From positions 186,001-250,000 of the forward strand of contig NZ_QMEY01000012.1 in NCBI RefSeq assembly GCF_003315795.1: DNA of 64,000 nucleotides. Direction: 5' to 3'. The position numbers and the translations under genes were made by a program. This stretch comes from Spongiactinospora rosea (GTDB taxonomy: Bacteria; Actinomycetota; Actinomycetes; Streptosporangiales; Streptosporangiaceae). Numbering within the stretch: position 1 is the first letter of the stretch; the number at the start of each line of letters is the position of its first letter. Shown here piece by piece: positions 27,542 to 34,790 of the stretch. The notes beneath the pieces are model-generated. The model was not told where the DNA came from and did not search any database. It saw only the letters and a program-made list of their open reading frames with translations.

Positions 27542-28188
27542 TCACCATCCTGCTCGCCGACGACCAGCCGCTGGTGCGGGCCGGTCTGCGGGCGCTGCTG
27601 GACTCCGAGGACGACCTGACCGTGATCGGCGAGGCCACCGACGGCAGGGAGGCCGTGCGGATGGCCGCCGAGCTGCATCCCGACGTGGCCCTGATGGACA
27701 TCCGCATGCCCGGACTGGACGGCCTTGAGGCCACCCGCAGGCTGGTGGGGTCGGCGACCCGGGTGGTGGTGGTCACCACGTTCGACCTGGACGAGTACAT
27801 CTATGAGGCGCTCCGGGCGGGGGCGAGCGGCTTCCTGGTCAAGGACGCGGAACCGGCCGAGTTGCGGCACGCCGTACGAGTCGCGGCCCGGGGCGACGCG
27901 CTGCTGTCCCCCGGTGTCACGCGGCGGCTCATCGCGGAGTTCGCCGCCCGGCCGGGCGCGCCGCCCAGTACCGACCGGCTCGCCCCGCTGACCGGCCGCG
28001 AACGCGAGGTCCTGGCCCGCGTCGCCGAGGGCCTGACGAACGACCAGATCGCCGCGCGGCTGCGCATGAGCCCGGCGACCGTGAAGACGCACGTCAACCG
28101 GGTCATGGCCAAGCTCGCCCTGCACGACCGCGCCCAACTCGTCGTCATCGGGTACGAGACCGGCCTGGTACGGCCCGGGTGGGTCTGA
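27538..28188 (+). CDS. response regulator, NarL/FixJ family
   Basis: A 216-residue regulator with a receiver domain (ITILLADDQPLVRAGLRALL acidic pocket; phospho-Asp in PDVALMDIRMPGLDGLEA; TTFDLDEYIYEALRAGASGF; invariant Lys in LVKDAEP) and a LuxR-type HTH (LTGREREVLARVAEGLTNDQ, then RMSPATVKTHVNRVMAKL). It is translationally coupled to the kinase and lies 76 bp before the MMPL exporter gene, which it probably activates. Confidence 0.94.
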   Translation: MITILLADDQPLVRAGLRALLDSEDDLTVIGEATDGREAVRMAAELHPDVALMDIRMPGLDGLEATRRLVGSATRVVVVTTFDLDEYIYEALRAGASGFLVKDAEPAELRHAVRVAARGDALLSPGVTRRLIAEFAARPGAPPSTDRLAPLTGREREVLARVAEGLTNDQIAARLRMSPATVKTHVNRVMAKLALHDRAQLVVIGYETGLVRPGWV

Positions 28189-28264
28189 TACCGCGGATGG
28201 GGTAGCCGGACACCCGCGCCGGGCGGACGCGGCGGATGGGGCGGCGTTCCTAGCGTCGTGGCTC

Positions 28265-30265
28265 ATGAAACACATGAACAGGCTCGCGTGGTTCTGCGTG
28301 CGGCACCGCCTTGTGGTCGTGCTGGCATGGCTGCTCCTGGCCGCCGCGCTGATCGCCGGGGCCGTCGTGGCCCCAGGGCCCACGAACGACGAATTCACAC
28401 TGCCCGGCTCCGAGGCCGGCCGGGCGGCGGAACTGCTCGGCGAGCGCGCCACCGAGCAGGAGGGCGCGCTCGTCCTGTCCGCGCCGTCCGGGGTGCGTTC
28501 CGCCGAGGTACGGCAGGCCGTCAGTGCCCTGGTGGCCCGCGTGGACCAGGTCCCCGGCGTCGCCGTGGACGCGGGACGCGAACGGATCGCGCCCGGCGGC
28601 GAGGTGTCCCAGGTCCCCTTCGAGTACGACGGCGCGGCGGTCGGTCCGCTCAAGGCCCTGCGCGACGGCCATCACGGCGACGCCGGGCTGACCGTCGAAC
28701 TGTCCGGCGACGACTTCGCCGACTTCACGCCCGGCGGGATGACCGAGGGAATCGGCCTGCTGGCCGCCGCGGTGATCCTGCTGCTCGCGTTCCGGTCGAT
28801 CATCGCGATGGCGTTGCCGCTGCTGGTCGGCGTGGTCGGAGTGGCGTGCGGGGTGAGCCTGCTGACCCTGGTGCAGAACGTGGTGAGCATGCCGAGCTTC
28901 GCGGTGTTCCTCACGATCATGCTGGGGCTGGGCGTGGGGATCGACTACGCGTTGCTCGTCGTCACCCGGTTCCGGACGTCCCTGGCGGAGGGCATTCCGG
29001 TGCCGGAGGCGGTGGTGACCGCCATGATGACCGCCGGGCGGTCCGTGCTGTTCGCCGGATCGACGGTGATCCTCACCGGCGCGGGCATCCTCTTCCTCGG
29101 CCCCTCCCTGGGCGGGGGGCTGGCGGCGGCGGCCGGTTCCGGGGTGCTCATGGTGATGCTGGCCGCGCTGACCCTGCTGCCCGCGATGCTGAGCGGGATC
29201 GGGACGCGGATCGACCGTTTCGGGCTGCCCCGCAGGTCCGCCGCCCGGGAGGACCGGCGGCCGTCTTACCGGTGGAGCAGGCTCATCCAGCGTCGCCCGC
29301 TTCCCGCGCTGCTGGGCGCGGTCATCGTGCTGGCGGTACTGGCCATGCCGGCGCTGGACCTGCGGTCCGGCTGGTCGGACGCGAGCGACCGGCCGGTCAC
29401 CGACACGACCCGGCGCGCGCACGACCTGCTCATCCGGGGCTTCGGCCCGGGCGCGGAGGCCCCGATCCTGCTGGTGTCGCCCCGGCCGCTCGGCCCGGCC
29501 GTGCGGCAGGCGGGCGAGTTCGCGGGGGTCGCGCAGGCCGTGCCGCTGGACGACCGGACCGCGATGGTGATCCCCGCGACCGCCCAGCAGGACGAGCGCA
29601 CGGCGGAGCTGGTCCACCGGCTGCGCGCGGAACTGCCCGAGCCCGTGCTGGTGAGCGGCTGGACCGCGGGGGGCATCGATTTCGCCGAGTACTCCCTGGA
29701 CCGGCTGCCGTGGACGGTGGGCGCGGTGCTGCTCGCGTCGTTCGCGCTGCTCCTTCCGCTCTTTCGCAGCGTGGTGGTGCCGGTGAAGGCCATCGTGGTC
29801 AACCTGCTGTCGGTCGCGGCGTCCTATGGGGTGGTCGTCGCGATCTTCCAGTGGGACGTGCTGGGCCGGGGCGTCTCGGGCCCGATCGACGCGTGGGTGC
29901 CGATGATGCTGTTCGTGGTCACCTTCGGGCTGTCCATGGATTACGAGGTGTTCCTGCTGTCGCGGATTCGGGAGGAGTATCTGCGCACCGGTGACAATGC
30001 GAGCGCGGTCGCCGGGGGGCTGGCCGCGAGCGCACGCGTGATCACGGCGGCCGCGGCGATCATGTTCTGCGTCTTCGCGGCGTTCGCGGCCTTCGACGAC
30101 CGGGCGCTGAGCACGATGGGCACCGGGCTCGCCGCGGCCGTCCTCATCGACGCCACGATCGTCCGCCTGGTCCTGGTACCGGCGGCGATGGAGCTGCTCG
30201 GCGAGCGCAACTGGTGGTACCCGGGCCGTCGCTCCCGGGTACCGGTGTCGCGCGTGGTCACCTGA
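28265..30265 (+). CDS. MMPL-family exporter (RND superfamily)
   Basis: A 666-residue membrane protein with about twelve helices in two halves. The family motifs GIDYALLVVTRFRTSLAEG and LSMDYEVFLLSRIREEYL provide the Asp-Tyr pairs used for proton relay, and each half has an extracytoplasmic porter loop. MMPL proteins export lipids, glycolipids or small molecules. Start ATG 28265 or 28274 (MNRLAWFCVRHRLVVVLAWL). Regulation by the kinase/regulator pair just upstream is likely. Its 3' end overlaps the convergent membrane-protein gene by 8 bp. Confidence 0.93.
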   Translation: MKHMNRLAWFCVRHRLVVVLAWLLLAAALIAGAVVAPGPTNDEFTLPGSEAGRAAELLGERATEQEGALVLSAPSGVRSAEVRQAVSALVARVDQVPGVAVDAGRERIAPGGEVSQVPFEYDGAAVGPLKALRDGHHGDAGLTVELSGDDFADFTPGGMTEGIGLLAAAVILLLAFRSIIAMALPLLVGVVGVACGVSLLTLVQNVVSMPSFAVFLTIMLGLGVGIDYALLVVTRFRTSLAEGIPVPEAVVTAMMTAGRSVLFAGSTVILTGAGILFLGPSLGGGLAAAAGSGVLMVMLAALTLLPAMLSGIGTRIDRFGLPRRSAAREDRRPSYRWSRLIQRRPLPALLGAVIVLAVLAMPALDLRSGWSDASDRPVTDTTRRAHDLLIRGFGPGAEAPILLVSPRPLGPAVRQAGEFAGVAQAVPLDDRTAMVIPATAQQDERTAELVHRLRAELPEPVLVSGWTAGGIDFAEYSLDRLPWTVGAVLLASFALLLPLFRSVVVPVKAIVVNLLSVAASYGVVVAIFQWDVLGRGVSGPIDAWVPMMLFVVTFGLSMDYEVFLLSRIREEYLRTGDNASAVAGGLAASARVITAAAAIMFCVFAAFAAFDDRALSTMGTGLAAAVLIDATIVRLVLVPAAMELLGERNWWYPGRRSRVPVSRVVT

Positions 30266-31733
30266 GCAGGCAGGTGATCCCGGTGACCTCGCAGGAGCTG
30301 GGGGCCTTGGACCGGCCGAGCGCGCGGTACTCGACGCTCACCCGGCCGCCCGCCGGGATCGCCCTGGGCAGGCGCAGCGTGAGAGTGCCGTCGCTGTAGT
30401 CCCAGTCGGCGCCCTCCACCTTGGTGACCCGGCCGCTGACCGCGAGGTCCAGAGTGACCCCGGTCAGGTCCGTGGCGGAGGCGTTGGCGATCGACAGTTC
30501 GGCGGAGTAGCCGGCGAGCCTGCCGAAGAGGTTCACGTCGATCTCGACGATGTTGTCGTTGCGGGAGTCGAGGCCACCGCCGTCGGGCGGGCCGGTCGGG
30601 CCGGTCGTGGGCTGGGCGGACGGCGGCGCGGGCCGATTCTCGTCGTCCCTGACCCGCGGCTCCTCGGTCTGCCGGGGGGAGCCGGTCGGCTTGGTGTCCC
30701 GCGGCGGCGTCTCCTGGTTGTCCAGGTTGTCCGGGGTGCGGGTCTTCTTCGGCCGCGGTTCCTCGGTGGCGCGGGGCCGCTGCGTACGGCGCGGCGCGGC
30801 GGTCTGCGTGGACTGGGGAGGAGCGCTCGTCTTGGGCTTCTTCGCCGGTTCGCCGGTCTCCTCGGCGGTGGGCTCCGCCTCCTCCTCGGGGGTCTCGGCG
30901 GGCTCGCTGAACGTGCTCGGCGTGGCGCTCGTACTGGGCGCGGTGACGAGCTTGGTCGCGGTCGGCGCCTCGGCCGAGCGGGTCATGATCTGCACGCCCG
31001 CCACCGACCCGCCGAGCAGGGCCACCACGGCGGCCACGGAGAGCACCGCGACCCGGCCCCGCTTCCTGGGCTCGGCCGCCGGCTTCTCGCCGCCCCAGAC
31101 GCCCTTGTAGGGCCCGGGAGAGGAATCGTCGTCGTCGCCCTGCCACCCGGAGCCGAGGAAGCCGGTCCGCTCGGTCTGGCCGCTCACCGTCGTGTCACCG
31201 CTCGTGTCGCCTCCCGCGCCCGCTGAACGGTGCGGGGAGTACACGAGCCGGTCGGGCGGCGGCGGGCGGCGCTCATAGGAGTCGTGGGAGTCGTGGGGGG
31301 ACGCCGCCTCGGGGTCGTCCGCTGGGAACGGCTCGGACGCGGGCGGCTCGCCGTACTCCTCGTGCCGCACGTCGTAGGCGGCGGTGTGCTCGACACCGGC
31401 CACATCCGGCCATTCGGCCGTCGCCGGTGCGGGTCCAGGGGCCCCGTGGGGCGCCTCCTCCTGTTGTGGGCCGGGGGCCCACTGCCCGGTCCGCGCCTCG
31501 GCGATCTCCGGCCACTCGTGACGGCCGGGAGGTTCGCCCAACGCGTTGCCGTCGTCGGGGAGCCGCCACTCGGCGGTCCATTCGGCGACGTCGTCGTCCT
31601 CGGGGAGCCTGCGAGGAGACACGGGCTCGTGGGGACCGGTCGCCTCGACCGGCGGGGTCAGGTCGTCCTCATGTGACCTGCGCCTACCCCGCCTGCGCTG
31701 CGGCTCGGATCCTTCTGTGCCGTGGCGGCCCAT
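30258..31733 (-). CDS. single-pass membrane protein with CBM2-like C-terminal domain
   Basis: A 491-residue protein; ATG 31733 has AGGAAGG six bases upstream. Residues 1-225 are charged, disordered and predicted cytoplasmic, rich in Pro, Glu and Trp-containing EWP repeats. One helix (VAVLSVAAVVALLGGSVAGV) follows a KR-rich stop. Residues 255-390 form a long Pro/Thr/Glu/Lys/Arg-rich stalk. The last 100 residues look like a beta-sandwich resembling carbohydrate-binding module 2 (IVEIDVNLFGRLAGYSAELS, then IPAGGRVSVEYRALG), with two Cys near the end (SCEVTGITC). It may display a wall- or polysaccharide-binding domain. No enzyme domain is seen. Confidence 0.8.
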   Translation of the reverse strand: MGRHGTEGSEPQRRRGRRRSHEDDLTPPVEATGPHEPVSPRRLPEDDDVAEWTAEWRLPDDGNALGEPPGRHEWPEIAEARTGQWAPGPQQEEAPHGAPGPAPATAEWPDVAGVEHTAAYDVRHEEYGEPPASEPFPADDPEAASPHDSHDSYERRPPPPDRLVYSPHRSAGAGGDTSGDTTVSGQTERTGFLGSGWQGDDDDSSPGPYKGVWGGEKPAAEPRKRGRVAVLSVAAVVALLGGSVAGVQIMTRSAEAPTATKLVTAPSTSATPSTFSEPAETPEEEAEPTAEETGEPAKKPKTSAPPQSTQTAAPRRTQRPRATEEPRPKKTRTPDNLDNQETPPRDTKPTGSPRQTEEPRVRDDENRPAPPSAQPTTGPTGPPDGGGLDSRNDNIVEIDVNLFGRLAGYSAELSIANASATDLTGVTLDLAVSGRVTKVEGADWDYSDGTLTLRLPRAIPAGGRVSVEYRALGRSKAPSSCEVTGITCLLR

Positions 31734-31826
31734 CACAGCCCTTCCTGTCGGGAACCATGGCCGCCCATCTTCATAACATCTTTACCACTTATTTGTCACA
31801 AAGTTCACAATAGTCACAACCCATGG

Positions 31827-32765
31827 TCACTCAGCGAAGTGATCCCATCCGCCCTTGCCGAACTCACGCCCGTCCACCAGCACACCCTGCCCTTCGGTCA
31901 CCGTACCGATGACCTGCCATTGCCCGGAAAGCCCTGTCCCGGCGGGAAAAGTCGCGGCCAGCGCATGATCGTCACCGCCCGTGAGCATCCAGGCCAGCGG
32001 ATCGGCGTCCAGCTCCGCCGCGGCCTGCCGCAACTCCTCCGGGACGGCGAAGGCGGCGGAGTCCAGCTCGATACGTACGCCGCCGGCGTCCGCCACATGC
32101 CCGAGGTCCTGGAGCAGGCCGTCACTGACGTCGAGCATCGCGGTCGCCCCCAGCTCGGCGGCCCTCGGCCCCATCGCGTACGGCGGGCGCGGCCTGCGGT
32201 GGGCGTCCACCAGCGGCCCGGAGCCACGCGCGCCCGCGGAGAGCAGGGCGAGCCCGGCGGCGGCGTGCCCGAGCCGCCCCGCCACGGCCACGACGTCGGA
32301 GGGCCGGGCGCCCGCACGGGTCACCGGCGCGCGGCCCCCGAGGTCGCCCAGCGCGGTCACTCCCAGCAGCACCGCCTCGGAACGGGAGATGTCTCCGCCC
32401 ACCACACTGGCCCCGACCAGGGCGCATTCCTCGCACAGGCCGTCGAACAGTTCGTCCACCCACGCGACGGCGGTGCCCGGCGGAAGCCCCAGGCCGACCA
32501 GCAGGGCGGTGGGTCGCGCGCCCATGGCGGCGATGTCGGCGAGGTTCTGGGCCGCCGCCTTGCGGCCGATGTCCTGTCCGCTGGACCAATCGCGACGGAA
32601 GTGCCTACCCTCAAGTAACAGATCCGTCGACAGCACGACCCGTCCGTCCGGCGCGCTGACCAGCGCGGCATCGTCACCCGGACCCAGAAGAACACCGTCG
32701 CCCTGCGGCAGCCGCCGGGCGATGCGAGTCACAAGACTGAATTCGCCGAAATCTCCGACTGTGAT
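31827..32765 (-). CDS. thiL: thiamine-monophosphate kinase ThiL
   Basis: The family domain begins at VGDFGEFSLVTRIARRLPQG. It contains LLGPGDDAALVSA, LSTDLLLEGRHFRRDW, AAQNLADIAAMGARP and ASVVGGDISRSEAV, all PurM/ThiL-type ATP and metal contacts. It makes thiamine diphosphate from thiamine monophosphate. No ATG, GTG or TTG lies at the family start: AGGAGG sits six bases before an ATC codon at 32765, which I take as a probable rare start. Alternatives are TTG 32858 or 32828 inside the repeat array, or GTG 32732, which would cut the domain. Confidence 0.92.
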   Translation of the reverse strand: MTVGDFGEFSLVTRIARRLPQGDGVLLGPGDDAALVSAPDGRVVLSTDLLLEGRHFRRDWSSGQDIGRKAAAQNLADIAAMGARPTALLVGLGLPPGTAVAWVDELFDGLCEECALVGASVVGGDISRSEAVLLGVTALGDLGGRAPVTRAGARPSDVVAVAGRLGHAAAGLALLSAGARGSGPLVDAHRRPRPPYAMGPRAAELGATAMLDVSDGLLQDLGHVADAGGVRIELDSAAFAVPEELRQAAAELDADPLAWMLTGGDDHALAATFPAGTGLSGQWQVIGTVTEGQGVLVDGREFGKGGWDHFAE

Positions 32766-32810
32766 GACGCACCTCCTAACGCAACTCAGGGTACGGTGGC
32801 CCTTCGGCGC

Positions 32811-32870
32811 TGATCCAAACTGATCCAAGCTGATCCAAGCCGATCTATTCAGATCCAAGCTGATACAGGT
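32811..32870. repeat. 10-bp direct repeats in the thiL / AsnC-domain divergent spacer
   Basis: Six consecutive 10-base units begin at 32811: tgatccaaac, tgatccaagc, tgatccaagc, cgatctattc, agatccaagc, tgatacaggt. Four units are identical or differ by one or two bases. The period is close to one helical turn, so the sites would face the same side of DNA. Confidence 0.8.
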
Positions 32871-32914
32871 GATTGACGCTGGTCCGACCAGCTCTGCCCG
32901 CCCGGGAGGACGTG

Positions 32915-33148
32915 ATGGTGCAGGCGTACATCCTTATCCAGACCGAGGTCGGAAAGGCCGCCGAGGTGGCCGGCGAAATCTCCTCGATCACCGGAGTCAC
33001 CCTGGCCGAAGACGTAACCGGCCCCTACGACGTGATCGTCCGGGCCGAGGCGAACAACGTGGACGAGCTGGGCAAGCTGGTGGTGGCCCAGATTCAGGCG
33101 GTCGAGGGCATCACGCGTACGCTTACGTGTCCGATCGTCCACATCTAG
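32915..33148 (+). CDS. stand-alone Lrp/AsnC ligand-binding domain protein
   Basis: A 77-residue protein from ATG 32915, with GGGAGG five bases upstream. It begins MVQAYILIQTEVGKAAEVAG and shows the AsnC/RAM pattern GPYDVIVRAEANNVDELGKL and VEGITRTLTCPIVHI. There is no HTH domain, so it corresponds to the effector domain alone, which usually forms ring-like oligomers. Such short proteins are conserved next to thiL and DUF3515 in actinomycetes; their role is unproven. It is 12 bp from the DUF3515 gene, so the two probably form an operon. Confidence 0.92.
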   Translation: MVQAYILIQTEVGKAAEVAGEISSITGVTLAEDVTGPYDVIVRAEANNVDELGKLVVAQIQAVEGITRTLTCPIVHI

Positions 33149-33160
33149 CGAGAGCCGGGT

Positions 33161-33601
33161 TTGAAGAGAGCGACACTGATTCCGGCGGTGGTCGTGGCGG
33201 CCGTGGCGGCGCTGGCGGGGTGCGGCGGAGCCGTGCACGTCGAGCCGCCCGCCCCGCAGGGGGCGACCGCCACCGCCTGCCGGCAACTACAGGGCCTGCT
33301 GCCGCCGTCGCTGGACGGCGCCGAGCGGGCGGAGTCCGAGCCGCCGTCGCCGTACGTGACCGTGTGGGGCGCGGGTGAGATCGCGCTGCGCTGCGGCGTG
33401 CCGCGCCCGGCCCTGATGGCGCCCACCGACCGGCTTTCCGAGATCAACGGCGTCGGGTGGTTCCCCGACCCGAAGCTCCCGACCCTCTACACCGCCGTGA
33501 CCGGCAGCGGATACGTCGAGCTCACCATGTCGCGCGCGCACACCCCGGGGATCGTGCTCGGCCGGCTGGCCGGCCCGATCAAGCGGGCGCTGCCCGGCTG
33601 A
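33161..33601 (+). CDS. DUF3515 lipoprotein
   Basis: A 146-residue protein starting at TTG 33161. Its signal, LIPAVVVAAVAALAGCGG, ends in a lipobox Cys at about residue 21. The body shows TACRQLQGLLPPSLDGAER, VTVWGAGEIALRCGVPRP and two conserved Cys that could pair. DUF3515 lipoproteins lie beside ddl in actinomycetes, but no function is established. It follows the AsnC-domain gene and converges on ddl. Confidence 0.9.
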   Translation: MKRATLIPAVVVAAVAALAGCGGAVHVEPPAPQGATATACRQLQGLLPPSLDGAERAESEPPSPYVTVWGAGEIALRCGVPRPALMAPTDRLSEINGVGWFPDPKLPTLYTAVTGSGYVELTMSRAHTPGIVLGRLAGPIKRALPG

Positions 33602-33626
33602 GCCGCGCCTTCCCACCGGCCGGGGC

Positions 33627-34724
33627 TCAACGCAGGCCGACGGACCGCCGCAGGGCGAGCTGGATGAGCCGGTCCACCAGGGCCGGGTACGGCAGGCCGC
33701 CGGCCGCCCAGAGCTGCGGCGCGACCGACGTCGCGGTGAACCCCGGCATCGTGTTGATCTCGTTCAGCACGATGCCGCCGTCGGGCGTGTGGAAGAAGTC
33801 GACCCGCGCCAGCCCCTCGCAGCTCAGCGCCTCGAAGGCGCGCACCGCCATGGACTTCAGCCGCTCGGTCACCTCCGGCGGCACCCGCGCGGGCACGTCC
33901 AGGTCGATGTGGCCCTCGGTGTACTTCGCGGTGAAGTCGTAGAACTCGTGATCGTCGCGGATCAGCACCTCACCGGGCACGCTCGCCACCGGCGGCGCGT
34001 CGTCCAGCGACTCCAGGACCGCGCACTCGATCTCGCGGCCCTCGACGGCGGCCTCCACGAGCACCTTCGGGTCGTGCGCCCTGGCCAGCTCGATCGCCTC
34101 GGCCAGCTCTCCCGTCGCGGTGGCCCTGGAGATGCCCTGGCTGGACCCGGCGCGCGCGGGCTTGACGAAGACCGGCCAGCCGAGGCCCTGGACCTCCTTC
34201 AGCACCCGCTCGCGGTCCAGCCGCCAGTCGCGGTCGCGGACCACGGCGTACTTGCCGATCGGCAGCCCCGCGGCGGCCAGCACGGCCTTCATGTACTCCT
34301 TGTCCATGCCGACGCTACTGGCCAGCACCCCGGACCCGACGTAACGGACGCCCGCCATCTCCAGCAGGCCCTGAATCGTGCCGTCCTCGCCGAACGGCCC
34401 GTGCAGCACCGGGAACACCACGTCGACCGTGCCCAGCTCCTCGGGGATGCGGCCGGGCGAGAGCGCGACCAGCGACGCTTCCCCGGTGGGCAGCGCGAGC
34501 GCGGGGCCGGACTCATCGACGGTGGCCTCGATCGCGTAGCGCTGCTCGCCCGACGCGAGCACCCACCGCCCGTCCTGGGCGATGCCGACCGGCACGACGT
34601 CGTACTTGTCGCGATCGATCACCGAGAGCACGCTGCCCGCCCCGAGGAGTGACACCGCATGCTCGGAGTTGCGCCCGCCGAAGACCACGGCGACGCGCGG
34701 CCGGCGCTCACGCTGCTCGTTCAT
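33627..34724 (-). CDS. ddl: D-alanine--D-alanine ligase
   Basis: The 365-residue ligase starts at ATG 34724 (MNEQRERRPRVAVVFGGRNS). ATP-grasp features include VAVVFGGRNSEHAVSL, VLHGPFGEDGTIQGLLEMAG, VFVKPARAGSSQGISRA, EFYDFTAKYTEGHIDLDVPA (omega loop) and ARVDFFHTPDGGIVLNEINT. The Tyr-containing omega loop fits D-Ala-D-Ala rather than D-Ala-D-Lac formation. It makes the dipeptide for peptidoglycan precursors in the cytoplasm. Confidence 0.95.
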   Translation of the reverse strand: MNEQRERRPRVAVVFGGRNSEHAVSLLGAGSVLSVIDRDKYDVVPVGIAQDGRWVLASGEQRYAIEATVDESGPALALPTGEASLVALSPGRIPEELGTVDVVFPVLHGPFGEDGTIQGLLEMAGVRYVGSGVLASSVGMDKEYMKAVLAAAGLPIGKYAVVRDRDWRLDRERVLKEVQGLGWPVFVKPARAGSSQGISRATATGELAEAIELARAHDPKVLVEAAVEGREIECAVLESLDDAPPVASVPGEVLIRDDHEFYDFTAKYTEGHIDLDVPARVPPEVTERLKSMAVRAFEALSCEGLARVDFFHTPDGGIVLNEINTMPGFTATSVAPQLWAAGGLPYPALVDRLIQLALRRSVGLR

Positions 34725-34790
34725 GATGCCCGAATCTACCCTCTCAGCTGGATTTCCCCACGGGCCGACACGAGCCACATCTACCGGTAT

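Noticed and set aside
32811..32870. Coding extension of ThiL through the 10-bp repeats
   Set aside because: Possible from TTG 32858, but the 10-bp units put the repeat in changing frames and AGGAGG lies much closer to the domain start; treated as regulatory.
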